From: Letharia columbiana
Lineage: Eukaryota; Ascomycota; Lecanoromycetes; Lecanorales; Parmeliaceae
Direction of reading: 5' to 3'
DNA length: 64,000 nt
NCBI RefSeq assembly: GCF_014066305.1
Contig: NW_023501039.1
Location: 1,612,001 to 1,676,000 of the forward strand
Position numbers and translations under genes: made by a program. The notes below the pieces were generated by a model that was given only the letters and a program-made list of their open reading frames with translations, ran no database searches and had not been told where the DNA came from. Below, piece by piece: positions 1 through 11,699 of the stretch. Positions within the stretch are counted from its first letter, which is position 1. The number at the start of each line of letters is the position of its first letter.

Positions 1-25
1 TGTATTCCATTCAAGGCTCGGTGGC

Positions 26-838
26 ATGGTTTCTCTTATGGAAGCGACAGCAGATCGGAGTTGTCTCCACAGCGTGCAGATGATTCTTCCAAAGGATGAA
101 TCACGGCCCAAAGTGAAAGCGATCTGTAATCAGAATCTCCGCATCGGCAAAGTTGTCGATGCATATCAGCAAACACTTCGGGATTTTGAGGTCGCCTTGT
201 GGGAGCTTCATGACCCTTCAGCCTGGTCGATTGCTCAGCTCAAGAACCCCAAGCGACTATCGATTAGGCTTGATCATTATCATACCAGATTCCCAGGTAT
301 TGAGCGGCAGTTCTGGGAAAGCTCCCCTCGTTCCACGGTCTGGAACAATCTAGCTTCCAAACCTGAAAAGACCGCATTGGGCTGTCTCCGAAGTCTCTAT
401 CTGGAGCGTGCAGGAATCACAGACTATCAACTCGCTACGGCGCTGAAAAGCAACCCCATGCTGACAGAGCTACGGTTCCGGAAATGCCTTACTCTGACCG
501 ACAGGACTTTCAAACTTTTCGCTGAAAGCAATGTTGGCCGGCATATAGAGACGTTGTGTCTCATCAAGAGCTACAGAGATGAAATTAACGATAGGCTCTT
601 GGAGCACACTGCGAAGCTAACACACCTAGAAGTATAACGCTTCTGATGAAGCCCCACTAAAGCTGTCAGGGCTGATCATTTCTTCTAGACTCTGTTACTC
701 TATGGCTGTACTAACGTTGACAGTGTATTTGTGAAAAAATTGAAGGATGGGCAATGGCACATTCCTGATTGGACCCTATCGAGCACGCTCAGTTGCCCCA
801 AGCCGAATGTAGAGATCGACCCGGCGTATCTGAGATGA
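26..838 (+). CDS. Leucine-rich-repeat (RNI-like) protein, 3' part, two exons
   Basis: I read exons 26-631 and 689-838 (251 residues from the Met at 26). The intron 632-688 (57 bp) starts GTATAA, has a CTGAT branch-like site near 672 and ends TTCTAG; both sides are in phase 0. Splicing replaces an immediate stop with a continuation TLLLYGCTNVDSVFVKKL, which fits the leucine pattern before it (LTHLE at the exon end). Residues from about 125 on have the L-x-x-L-x-L spacing of RNI-type leucine-rich repeats, as in F-box/LRR proteins. The frame is open upstream to the window edge, so the Met at 26 may be internal and an F-box or other N-terminal domain may lie outside. The C-terminus (WHIPDWTLSS) is not a motif I recognise. 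Function is probably protein binding; the partner is unknown. Confidence 0.6.
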
Positions 839-1941
839 GGCGTCTAGTCACTACTTGCTCGTACGCTAACTGAAATCCTCGTTATTGCTCTGGCTTGGGG
901 AGATCATGGCACACTTGAACAGAATAGGTGCATGGCATATCATATAGGCTTCGCTGGCATGGTATTTATAATGAGATTCTTTGAATGAGACTTCTAGCAA
1001 CGTTCAGAGAGCGGGATCACCGATCCCTGTAGAAGCCAGAATGAGCATGATATTCATCTTTCAATCCACCATCTAGGGGGGAAGTATCGCCTTACAACCC
1101 CAAATCGGGCCTGGCCAGCATTGCTCTCGGCGCTCTGGATTTCAAACAGACCTCTCTTTCTGAGGACACTGAGTAGGGCGACACGCATGACTTCTTGAGG
1201 CGGGGGGTTTGTACATGTAAGGAAAGAGAAAGGATGGTACCTCGGTAGATAAACAGGGTGTACATCGATTACGTCCGTAGCCGAGAGATCTTATGTAGAC
1301 CACACACTGTCACGACAAATTCCTGAACTCCAGATTGCCAATCATGGCTACACATGTCGAGCAAGATTGGGGCACCGCCTTTTTCTTGCCCTCTGCCGTA
1401 GAGCGCGCTTTACAGCAAGGCCTCGTGTGGCAAGTACGAGCGGGTTACTGTAAACACTCTTCTATTCTGTTTGCATCTATTCAATGCTTTAAGACGCTGG
1501 GAAACGGTGGTGCAGGCTAAGCCTTTCAAAAAACCGAGGGTCCTCTAGTTGTGTTGACCACGGCGTAACATAAGTGCTCAATGAATGGATATTATCAGTA
1601 TCTTTCCGACGGATGACCAGTGTATACGATCTCTGACGACTCATAGCATCTACCTTGTAGACTGTGAAGTATGGAAAATGTGAGGTTGGTATTTTGATAG
1701 TGAATACAAATCTAGCGCGGGTGGATGATGTCGATAGGCTGTCGTCCTGATTTGGCACAAATGACCAACCTCCCTTTTAACCCCCTTTTCCTCCCAATTT
1801 CCAAGTTGCTACGCGAAAGCCCACAACGCCATCTACCACAGGCTTACCGAATTGCGTCATCCTCTTCGCAAGCATTGCTCTCTTTGCATATTGATATCCA
1901 CCGAAGACTTTTCTGTGTCTAATAGCTCAACATCAGCCGCA
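839..1941. other. Intergenic spacer, balanced composition
   Basis: No reading frame here has convincing coding character; the short ones (about 60-90 codons) lack splice partners and recognisable motifs. The last 100 bases before 1942 are C/T-rich, as expected for a fungal promoter and 5' leader of the next gene. Confidence 0.5.
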
Positions 1942-3740
1942 ATGGCTCAACACTCCGACGAAGTGGATCGGCTCCTTCGCGCGATCATGCCACAAGCTCC
2001 TGAAGTCCTGCACCACGTCTTTGCACTTGAAGGTAAGTCAATCCGATTGTTCCTGTTCTCACGCATGCCTGATGCAGAGTCCAGGAGCCAACGAGGTCCT
2101 GCTGGGACTGAACACAGTAGAGAGTAAAGTGGCATACCTGGTCCATATCATTGCCATCGAACTGTACAAGGCCAGCAAAGCGATCAGCCCGAAAGTGCAA
2201 TTTTGTCCAATGCCTCTGTCGCAAGCCTTGCTGACCTGTACTGCAGAATATCTCTTTGGGTCCAAACGACCTTCGATTCCACATCCTGCGGTCGGATGAC
2301 TTGTTTGTCTCCTACCCTTACCACATCACCTTGCTCGATCTCGGAGAGCTCGAGGATCTGTATTACGCAGCCTGCGCAAAGCTCAAAGAACTACTCCAAG
2401 GAGTAGACATTCTCTTGACGAATAACTTCAAAGGTGTTCACGACACATACTTTGCCTATCACAACGAGCCACTTCGTAGCCTCGGCCCCATCAGCATCGG
2501 CGCTTTCAGGAAGTCCCTGCTGATCCACGAAAGTATACTCTACAGCAATGAGCTCCAGAGCTTACTGAACAGAGGAGTCATTGAAAAGAACAGCCGTGGC
2601 AATGAACTTAGTTGCCCTCACGAGGTGAGCCTGGGCCATAGCACAACCCAGCACAGTTTGAAACATGGCAATTGGGAGGGCACCAAAAAGTACATCAATC
2701 TCCCAAAACATCATTCCGAGCAGATTTCAGGATGGCGTGCGGATGTCGAAGGTCTTCAAAACAAAAGCAACATGAGCTGCGGCATGGTGTTCGGAGAGTT
2801 GGCGGAAAAGTATAGATCGATGGCCATGAATGCAGAGCTGGAAGGATCCATGATCGATCGGAAACCCACCCCTGAAGCACCGCAAGCCTTCCATGAGGAA
2901 GTCTTGACTCGACAATATATCAGTCCATACAACCTAAACGAGCGCGCCAAGAAGCTCAATGTTCCAGGAGGCCCTGAGATGCCCTGCATCTGCGACCCCG
3001 AATGCATTTGCGCACCTCTTTGCGCTAGCGATCCAACCCAGAATTGCTTGTGCGAGGAAAACGGGCTATTTGTCCGCGTCACCGAGGGCATGGATATTGA
3101 CGATCTTGATGTGCCCGACTTGGTTAGACGCAAGAGACGACTTTCGGAGGCCAGCGAAAGCAGTACAGCTTCGCTCAACACTAGCGACCGACCGTCTTCT
3201 CAATGGCCCATCTATTCAGCTGCCTACGTCGGTGCGGTCACTCAGTTAGATGATCAGCTTCGAGTTATGGATGAGGTTGACAAGCAAATACGCGAACAGA
3301 AGGCTCAAGCATCATATAATGTCGAAGTCCCAAGCCCAATGGTAGACACTGCAAGCCAGCTCGATGATGTGCTTTCGATGAGCGGCATACTTGAAGTATC
3401 CGAGGGAAACGATGGCCTCTTCTGGCAGGACAGATTGAGCATGCCGCGGTTGAGGATGTCGGATTTCACCCACTACCAACTTAGACAACCATTTTCGAAG
3501 CAGTGCGACCATCCACCAAAACGACAGTCTGTTGCTGAACGCCTATTCAAGACTAAGACCAGCAGTATGGCTGCACACAAGAAACACGCGGCGATTGATC
3601 AGCCTACGCAGGGTCAAAATATCAATTGCAGCAGTACCAGCAAAGTAGTGAAGCAGGCAAACAAGCGATTACTTGCCGACATCTCCTTCACAGGTTTGAG
3701 GTTCACTCGTCGCCGGGGCTCGCACGGCCATGGAGCTTGA
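1942..3740 (+). CDS. Uncharacterised 564-residue protein with cysteine cluster, three exons
   Basis: My gene model is exons 1942-2032, 2085-2194 and 2247-3740. Intron 1 (52 bp) begins GTAAGT and ends CCAG. Intron 2 (52 bp) begins GTGCAA, has CTGAC at 2231-2235 and ends TGCAG. Phases agree and the exons join three different frames into one protein. The start follows GCCGCA, a fair Kozak context. Residues 1-110 are predicted helical and hydrophobic-rich (LLGLNTVESKVAYLVHII). Residues 314-336 hold seven cysteines spaced C-x-C-x3-C-x-C-x3-C-x7-C-x-C, a possible metal-binding knot. RRKRR at 361-365, followed by a serine-rich stretch, looks like a nuclear localisation signal. The C-terminus is basic and low in complexity. 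I recognise no family. A nuclear or regulatory role is only inference. Intron 2's donor is non-consensus, so that boundary is the weakest part. Confidence 0.72.
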
Positions 3741-4619
3741 ATGCATAGTCAAAAGGCAGCAGAGTTCACACTACTCAAATGGTAGTGGGTGGGGATTTGT
3801 TGGCGAAGGGAATGTCAGAACAGATGGGTGGTCGACTTAAGATGACGTGACCATCTAAAGGATACAGAGTTATGATGGTACGATCAGACCACTACGTCGA
3901 GAGGAGGGAAGGCTCATGTTCGGAAGGTGGCTCGTTTCCTTGTCCTCTTTTGCGAAGGGCGGCTTGAAACCTAAGATGCCTTGGTATTTGGATGAAGCTA
4001 GAATGTACCGCAACGTATCAGGCCGATCAGGATAAGATCTTTAGGTATTCAAAGCAGATGTCAGTCTTTCTAAGGAGACCATTTGGAGAAAGACGGAGTG
4101 AAGAGAGTCTGCACTCTGCGCTAAATAAGCGCTCCGTTCCCTCTTCTCCGTCGTCTCCGCTCAGCCCCTCAGCCCTAAAGTAAGCGCGAAGGCCTGTCCC
4201 AGTCTCTGGCATTCCTTTGTGCACATCACCAATCTTCAAAAGTTTGAGATGTCAACACTTTGTAACGGTTATCTTTTTACCATACGAGCCGGGAAAGAGA
4301 ATTTTCTCTAATAGTGGTTCACTGCAGGTCCATTAAGATACTGCCTTTGCAAGAAACATGCAGGGTTTACATGAAGCTCTCGCAGTGGGCAGTGGCTCAC
4401 CCCATTACCACTTGGCTTTGTTGTTCGACGAGATGATTCAGAACAATGTGCATACTGCAGGTGAAGGTCATTTTCGCTGCTTGAATCGTGTAAAAGATCG
4501 CCATACCCAGACAGGAGCGTGGTCATCTGAACGTTTGATAGCGATACCCAATCATCCCTAAGCTTCTACGGGTCGGGCTGATTGTTAAGTCATCATTAGA
4601 ACATAAAGATCGGTAATAG
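3741..4619. other. Intergenic spacer
   Basis: No supportable gene. Short frames on both strands lack introns, motifs and continuity. It contains the presumed 3' end of the gene ending at 3740. Confidence 0.45.
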
Positions 4620-4895
4620 AGCAATTCTTGGCTTCTCTGTATCAAAAATCTCTATTCTCTCCTGCCAATTCGCTCGAAACTTAATGTTCTTCAACTCGTA
4701 ATCATTCCTGCACGGCTGCATGTTTGCAACTCGGCATCAAAACAAAACTGTCCTCTCGCTTCGCTTTTAGTTCTTTCCAACCCTCATAGTGTCTTGCTTC
4801 ATAGAACTCCTACCTTCTCTCGTTATCCGGCTCTTCCCGTATATTCGCTAGCAAGCTCTGACATCTACAGTTGTTTCTTGAATTCAAGCAGATGA
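4620..4895 (+). promoter_or_regulatory. CT-rich promoter/5' leader of truncated gene
   Basis: Repeated pyrimidine tracts (TTCTCTCCTGCC, CCTACCTTCTCTCG, GGCTCTTCCCG) precede the ATG at 4896, the usual look of a fungal housekeeping-type promoter and leader. No TATA box is obvious. An acceptor-like CTACAG near 4869 could mark a leader intron. Confidence 0.35.
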
Positions 4896-5218
4896 ATGGC
4901 TGATCTAGAGTCGTGGCGTCGCCACACCCAGCTTGCCCGACGAATTGACAACACACACATCTATCATGGCCAGACTGACGATCTCGCTCCGTCTGACAAC
5001 ACATCGTACTCCACTTCGCTTGGCGTGGACGAAAGCAAGCTTCGACCACGACCCAGGAGGAGTCTCGCTTCATTCGCCTCTTATCTCGCTACGCATAATC
5101 GTACTGTCTCTCCGCGCAGCAGGCCCGAATGGCCTTCCGTGATCTTTAAAATTTCCTTTTCTTTTTTATAACTATTAATATTATTTAAACTATTATTAAA
5201 GTTTAAAGAAGTAATTTA
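4896..5218 (+). pseudogene. 5' end of a gene cut off at the AT-rich boundary
   Basis: From ATG 4896 a frame with normal fungal base composition runs about 84 codons (begins MADLESWRRHTQLARRIDN; rich in Ser, Arg and Pro). It then meets the composition break at about 5148. The frame stays open a few codons into AT-rich DNA (IFKISFSFL) and stops. An LTR fragment of the copia-D family begins at 5219, so 5149-5218 may be the original gene sequence altered by RIP leakage from the neighbouring repeat. I do not recognise the protein. It could instead be a chance ORF downstream of an unrelated promoter, but the CT-rich leader and codon look favour a broken gene. Confidence 0.45.
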
Positions 5219-6271
5219 TATTAAAATTCGATTTACGTAATACGTCTTAGCGCGTTTATATTATATCGCTCTTTTCTTTATAAAACTCTATAATTAATAT
5301 AATTAAGTATTCTATCTTTAAATTTTAATAGATTATATATTTAAACTATATTTAATAACTATTTTAATACTAATATAATCGACGAGTAAAGGCCTATGAA
5401 TTAAATTTATAATCATTTTTTTAATTAGGGCTATCGAGTAAATTTGATAAGCGATCTTTAATAAGCGATATTTGAATGCCTTGCCTTTTGATAATTATAA
5501 GACCAAATTTAAAAATCCTTTTTTTATCTGAAAGCCCACATTTTATTCTATAATTTAAAAAAAAAAAATCAAAATTATAATAGAAAACAAAAAAGTTATT
5601 CCAAAATCAAATAATATATATCTATTTTCTAATCAGGGCTGTCCCGCTGTCGAGCGAACTCTGGTAAGCGATATTTGAATTCCTTGCGCTTTAATAATTA
5701 TAAGACTATATTTAGAAATTCTTTTTTTATCTAAAAGCCCATATTTCGTTCTATAATTTAAATAAAAAATCTTAAAATTTTAATAGAAAATAAAAAAGTT
5801 ATTTTATATATTAATAACGTATATCTAATTTTTAATAAGAAGTCGCGAAAGGGCGAGATTTTAATAGTTATAAATACTAATTTATTTATTTATAATAACT
5901 TAGCCGATCTAGCTAAAAAGCGTAGAGAACTCGAATTTATAATTAACTATATATATAAGTTTAAGATTTTCTAGTTTAGCTCTATCTTATTCTTTTATAT
6001 ATATTAATTTCTATAGTTATAACTATTTTTAAATATTTATATTTATTATAATAAAGATAATTAAAATTATAAAAAGCTTTATTAATCTTCTTAATATAAG
6101 AAATTTCTATTTTAAAATAATTATTCTAGACTTAAATAACTATAATTTTATTAGAATCGTATTAGATTAAATTAATAGTAATATATAATAAAGATATTAT
6201 TAATAAAGATAAACTATATAAAGACTATAGCGACTCTATTAAAACGCGCTAAGTTTAAATAGATAAATAAT
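5219..6271 (+). mobile_element. Copia-D family fragment (D3): LTR plus leader, broken by a T1 repeat
   Basis: 5219-5330 matches the copia-D1 LTR (47979-48129) base for base apart from RIP-type changes and an internal deletion of about 40 bp lying between two copies of the LTR's CACGTGA motif. The sequence after it (5331-5382, resuming at about 6010-6140) matches the D1 leader at 48130-48320. The two halves are separated by a T1 repeat. Little or no coding sequence remains. Confidence 0.7.
5383..6006 (+). repeat. T1 dispersed repeat, copy a (internal duplication)
   Basis: Starts CGAGTAAAGGCCTATGAATT and ends with TTATTCTTTTATATATATTA. A segment of about 200 bp (GGGCT...CGAG, AAGCGATATTTGAAT, AAAGCCCA) occurs twice, near 5420-5620 and 5630-5820. 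It is inserted between two parts of the copia-D3 leader. It has no inverted termini between its own ends and I cannot classify it. Confidence 0.7.
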
Positions 6272-6655
6272 TAATATATAAAAGAATAAGATAGAGTTAA
6301 GCTTAAAAATCTTAAATTTATATATATAGTTAATTATAAATTTAAGATTATTACGTTTTTTAATTATATCTACTAAGTTATCGTAAATAAATAAATTAAC
6401 GTTTATAACTATTAAAATCTCTTACTCTACTTTTAATCCTTTAATAACTTTACTATTTTCTATTAAAATCTTAAATTTTTTTTAAAAATTATAGAACGAA
6501 ATGCGGGCTTTTAGATAAAAAGAGAATTTTTAATTGAGTCTTATAATTATTAAAGCGTAAGAAATTCAAATATCGCTTATTAAAGATCGCTTACCTATTT
6601 ACTCGATAGCTCTAATTAAAAAAAATTATAAATTTTATCTATAGGCCTTTACTCG
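6272..6655 (-). repeat. T1 dispersed repeat, copy b (inverted)
   Basis: Reverse complement of copy a: begins with ATATATAAAAGAATAAG and ends GGCCTTTACTCG. Copies a and b face each other, so together they mimic a transposon with very long terminal inverted repeats. The unique DNA between them is copia-D leader, which argues for two separate insertions. Confidence 0.65.
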
Positions 6656-6924
6656 TTATATTTATTTATTTATTTATTTATATACGCTTTTACTCGAATT
6701 ATAAAGAGTAATTATAGATTACTATATAAATATTATATATTTATAGAAGTAATCTTATTTAATCTCTTTAAATTAAAATAAAAACTCTTACTTTTCTTTT
6801 CTTCGCTATTTTATAATATATTTTAATTCTTCTATTATATTTATTTCTTATACTTTTTAACTTCTCTTTTTATTTCTAACTTAATAATTTTCTTTACTTA
6901 TTTTTAAAAAGTTAATTTATATAT
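6656..6924. other. AT-rich stretch with TTTA simple repeat
   Basis: Begins with several TTTA/ATTT units (about 6660-6682). I could match the remainder to no other element in the window. Confidence 0.4.
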
Positions 6925-8337
6925 TTAATTTGAAAGTTATTTATTTTATTTAGCTATTTAGCTAAGGTAGCCATTTTAACGAAGATATTCTATCTAGAAA
7001 TCTATAGAGACTTAAATCTATAAATTACTTTTATTTGAGTATATATAGAGTATTACGCGAAGATCTTTATAGAGAGAGATTATATCGAATAACTCTATTA
7101 AATTAATATTAAATAAAATAAATTAAAGATAAAAAGAGTAAATAAAATAAAGAAATTATTTAAATAATAGATTTAGATTTATTAACTTATCTTAATTACT
7201 AATATTATTAATATCTATATTTTAATTTTTTATAATATCGTTTAACTCTTTAATTATCTCTACTATCCTCCGCTTAATTTAATTTATTATTATAAAAAAG
7301 TAAAATATTATATAAGTAGAGCTCTTATAAATCTTTATTCGATTAAGAAACTCGCTTTAAAGATTTTTAAATATTTATATATTATACTTTTTAATTTAAT
7401 ATCTCTTATAAAAATATAAAACTTAATTTATAAAAATCTACTTTCGAATTAGAATTTAATAATAATTTTAAGCGATATTTAAAAATTAATATATAACTAA
7501 ATTACTAAAATTATATAATAAATAATATTTTTATAAAGATTAAATAATAGTCTAATAGAGAATATCTTATTATTTTTTATTAATATTTTTTAGATTAAAA
7601 TTAAATATTATAAAAGCGATTATCTTATTAATAATTCTTATCTTAAATATTAAATTAAAAATTAATCGATTTAAAATAATAAAAAACTTTTTCTATATCG
7701 CTTTTAATATTATATATCTAATTTATATATAAAATAAAGATTAATTAATATTATAAATAGAATATAGCTATTATTATATTAATATCTAAATAAAATTAAT
7801 TTTTAATTAAATTATAAAGTAATTATTAGAGAAGATTCTTTATATATAATATCTTAAATTTATTATAAATCGTAATTTATATTTCAATCGCTAAGACTCT
7901 TAATTTATAAAAATATTAATAAATATAAATAAAGCTCTTAACTTTATCGCTAAAATTAATAACTTCTAATCTCTTATTTAAGATTATAAAATAAGTTTAT
8001 TAAAAGCTAATATTTAATAAAATAATAGAATTATTATTAATCTCTATAAAGGTTTTTTATTAATATATATTTAATTTTTATATATATAAGATTAAGAGTA
8101 ATAAGTATTAGTTTAATAAAATAACGTTAAAAATTAATTTATTAATAATATAATCGATTTAGAAAGAATATTTACTATATACTATTCTAATTAAAACTAT
8201 AAGAATTATATATATTAAGTTTTATATATTTTTTAAAATTTTTAAATTTTTATTTTATAAAGTTTATTAGATTTTAAAATAAATTTTTTCTATATTTTCT
8301 AAATTAGCTTTTTCTAATAATAAATATTAAAATATTA
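6925..8337 (-). mobile_element. 5'-truncated LINE copy
   Basis: This 1.4-kb stretch aligns along its full length with 33324-34745, the 3' part of the minus-strand LINE whose RT lies at about 35300-36400. Both copies begin at the same base on the left (TTAATTTGAAAG), i.e. the LINE 3' end, while only the second continues into RT. A shared 3' end with a variable 5' end is the classic LINE truncation pattern. It is heavily decayed with no usable frame. Confidence 0.65.
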
Positions 8338-8340
8338 GTA

Positions 8341-8506
8341 TTAATATATATAAAAGAATAAGATAGAGTTAATTTAAAAAATCTTAAATTTATATATATA
8401 GTTAATTATAAATTCGAGTTCGCTACGCTCTTTAATTAGACCGACTAAGTTAGCTCGCTAGCCCTTTCGAGACCTCTTATTAAAAAAATAGATATACGTT
8501 ATTTAC
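8341..8506 (+). repeat. Dispersed repeat unit U (subterminal part of T2)
   Basis: Carries the block ATATATAAAAGAATAAGATA followed by GTTAATTATAAATTCGAG and the motif AGACCGACTAAGTTAGC. The same block recurs at 8644-8837, 30010-30325 (inverted) and 39217-39530, and a diverged form lies inside T1. Confidence 0.6.
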
Positions 8507-8634
8507 TATTATAGTTATAGCTATATCTATCGCCGAGAGAGCTTAATATAGCTTAACGCTTAGTATAGCTTAATACTCGATACTTTAGCTATAGCTTTCC
8601 TTAGAAGAATTATTATACTTTTTATCATCAAAAT
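8507..8634 (+). mobile_element. Gypsy-B LTR fragment
   Basis: Aligns with the first 128 or so bases of the Gypsy-B LTRs (18664-18827 and 28449-28612), including TATTATAGTTATAGC, the GCTTAG..GCTTA repeats and CTTTCCTTAGAAGAA. The last 30 or so bases are missing, replaced by a U repeat. It is a solo or remnant LTR. Confidence 0.65.
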
Positions 8635-8643
8635 ATTATATTA

Positions 8644-8837
8644 GTATATATAAAAGAATAAGATAGAGTTAAGCTTAAAAATCTTAAATTTATATATATA
8701 GTTAATTATAAATTCGAGTTCTATACGCTTTTTAATTAGATCGACTAAGTTAGCCCGATAGCCCTCTCGTATCTTTCTTATTAAAAATTTATATATAGAA
8801 GTTTTATACTTTAAAGTACTTAGCTTACGATATATAT
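8644..8837 (+). repeat. Repeat unit U, left half, split by copia-C
   Basis: Matches the repeat at 39217-39400. It stops at the left target duplication of copia-C (TATAT, 8833-8837) and continues on the far side at 33194, so copia-C landed in this repeat. Confidence 0.65.
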
Positions 8838-9006
8838 TATTAATAATATCTAAGTATATAGTTACTACTATAATAAGACTTATTACTAGATATAATATTC
8901 TTAATAATATCTAAGAAAGAAGAATATTTATATATAGAGAAGGCCTTTATATATTAATAACTAAGCCGAATAAGTACTAGTAATAGCGAGTATTAAGTCA
9001 CCGACA
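8838..9006 (-). repeat. Copia-C 3' LTR
   Basis: 169 bp; aligns end to end with 33020-33188 with RIP-type differences. Target duplication TATAT lies immediately to the left. Confidence 0.8.
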
Positions 9007-9129
9007 CTAGTAAAAATCGAAAAAGATAAGGCTATTCGTATATTATATAAATAAATCCTTCTTCGTAATACTCTTTATAGTCGTATATACTTCGTAAACG
9101 TAAATCTAATTATACTAGACGTATTTCTA

Positions 9130-9507
9130 ATAGTATTACGCTAAGATAACTTTCTATTAATTAATATTAATATCTTATCTTTCCACTTAATCTTCTAGAT
9201 TTAATTCTAGATAATTCATATTTACTAGATATTATAATATATTACATCCCTTATCTTTTATTATTATATCGACTAAATTCTTATCTTCTTTAATTTAGAG
9301 AATCTCGATAATTTTCTATCGCTTATAAGATTATCTTAGATATAGAATATTTATTATTAATCTCTTTTTTTAAATTATCTCTAGCTTGACTAGATATTTA
9401 TATAGAGACTTTAAATCTATATATATAGAGAGAGATATTTTTCTCTAGAAATTATCGAAGAAGATTTAGTTTAGAGTAGACTTAATAGGTGGTAATTATA
9501 ATATTAA
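9130..9507 (-). pseudogene. Copia-C RNase H, C-terminal piece
   Basis: Minus-strand translation across the stops gives the copia RNase H series TDSKSLYKYLVKLG, then EKRLIINI, then a W-I-x-G-D-K-N-P-V-D-A box and GWVER. It continues directly from 16076 once Gypsy-A and one target duplication are removed. TGG and CAG codons have become stops. Confidence 0.7.
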
Positions 9508-9512
9508 ATTCT

Positions 9513-9695
9513 TATCACGATTTTAATAACCTTACGATCTTACTTATGTTATAGCCCAATTAAGCTTAGCGTACTAAGGTCTTTCGATCTTTCTATCTTA
9601 CTATAAAGCTTATATACTTATAATAATTCTATATAGATAATATTCTCTTTATACTATAATATAGAGTTACTATATATACTATTAAGTCTCTAATA
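9513..9695 (+). repeat. Gypsy-A 5' LTR
   Basis: 183 bp starting TATCACGATTTTAATAACC, probably TGTCACG before RIP, and ending CTAATA. It pairs with 15893-16075. Confidence 0.82.
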
Positions 9696-9699
9696 TAAT

Positions 9700-11690
9700 A
9701 TTATCTATCTTTCTTCTAAAGCGATAGCGATTTATTTACTAATTATATTAAATATATAGCTAAGAAGAGAGTATATTATTAAAAAGTTAATAGCTATAGC
9801 TAAAGAAGCTTACTACTTAAAAGATTATTTTAAAAAAAAAATCTTTTATTTATATAAAGGCTAATCTAGCTAGATTAAATAAAAATCTAAAAAAAAAAAA
9901 ATACTTTTAATATATTAAAAGAAATAAACTTTAGATTAAATCTTCTTCGTATTCTCACTAGCTTAATATTAATAAACTCGTTAATCTTAAATCTAGATAA
10001 TATATAAAGTTAAACCGTTATAGGTAAGTTATAGATATATTATTATTTAGAAGAACTTAAAAACTCTAATAAGAAGGTCTTAAATATTACTATATTATCT
10101 ATACGACGTAAAAAAAAAGTATTCTATCTCTAGAAGATATATTATTAAATCTAATTTAGATTATATTAAAGTATAATTTATAAATATTATCGAAGAAGAG
10201 TTTATTATAATCTTTATATTTATCGCTAATTTATAGGATTTTATAAAAAGTATTATTAATACTTTTAATACTTAATATAATAGATTAAAAACTTTAATAG
10301 AGAGCTTTTAAACTACTAGCCGTAATATTAAGGTACTTTAATAATAAAATAAATAATTTAATTAGAATATCGCTTATACTAAGATAAAGATATTAATAAT
10401 TATTATCTAGCTAAGTAATAATAATAATTAATTATTCTATAAGCGAGAAATTAATAATAAACTTTAAGATTTATATAATAGATATCGTATTAATATTATA
10501 GAATTTATTAAAGAAAATAAAAAATTTAAGTAAGATTTAAAGCGTAAAGAGTAATAGTTAAAGAAGTAATAATCTTATATATTAGCTAATTTAAAAAACT
10601 TCGATAAGAAAGATATAGAGGTTATATCTTATTAATTAAGTATTTCTATTAATAGCCTTTATCGAAACTTACGCTATACTTCTATTACGGATTATATAAA
10701 AAATATAAAATTAAATAAATAATATCTCGATATTCTAGATTTTTATAATATTAATAATCGAACTAAGTGGAATAGCTAGCGTTAATATCTTAAAGCGAAG
10801 TTTAGATAAAGCGCTATAATCTTCTCTATTAAACTTAAGAAAATCGATTATATACGAGATTATTATAAGTCTACTACTTATAATATTATTAAAATAAAAA
10901 TAAATAAAGATATCTTAGATCTATATTAAATCGTCTAAAAAATAATTAATAAATTAGATAATATATTCGAAATATATAATAAGATTATTAAATTGAATAT
11001 TAAGATATTTAATTTTAAATTTAATATAAAAGTAATAGATAAGAAGGAATTATTTAAGAACTTCTACGCACGATTCTCTATAGCTATCGCTCTCTTAAAA
11101 TTTACTAATATCTATAAGATATTTAATCTAAAACGATTAATCTCTATACGCCTAAGATATCGAATTTTAAAATAATCTTTTAATACTTTTCGAGAATTAA
11201 TTATTTTTCTATAAGTACTAAATATAGATCTTCGGGTTATTAATAATATATTAAGTCTAAAGAGTAAGAAAAAGATTAATAAAATTAATAAGAACTTTAC
11301 TCCCTTAAATAATCAACGTAATACTTTCTTCACTAAAAGAAATAATAATACTATTATCAAAAATTCCTATATATAAGAATATAAGTATTCTAAGCTATTA
11401 ATAAATAGAATTTAAAAAGAAGATAGATATTTTAAGTATTTAAAGATTAGATATCATTTTAGCGATAATAATATCTTATATAAGAATATAGATCTATTAA
11501 TAAAAGAATAAGTTAATATAATTCTAAAAGTCGTCGACGTTAAAAAGAATATTCTCGTTAAATTATTATAAGAATTAAAAAATTAAATATCTCTAGCTAA
11601 GTCGTCGCTAAGAACTTAAAAGTCTTATATATAAAAATTAAAGAGTTAGAAATAGAAAGAATACTCGCTTTCGTCTCTCTATCCGCGTAT
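9700..11690 (+). pseudogene. Gypsy-A gag region
   Basis: Lies between the 5' LTR and the protease-like region. Translation is rich in Lys, Asn, Ile and stops, and no zinc knuckle can be read with confidence. The assignment rests on position only. A 60-codon open stretch at 10993-11175 inside it is an accident of decay, not a gene. Confidence 0.5.
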
Positions 11691-11699
11691 ATTATTATT

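Noticed and set aside
1489..1758. Minus-strand 89-codon gene
   Set aside because: No motif, no splice partners, and no sign of a promoter.
5383..6655. DNA transposon with very long terminal inverted repeats
   Set aside because: The middle part is copia-D leader continuous with 5331-5382, so two opposite T1 insertions explain it better.
10993..11175. Small gene in AT-rich DNA
   Set aside because: It lies inside the Gypsy-A gag region and is a stop-free remnant in decayed sequence.
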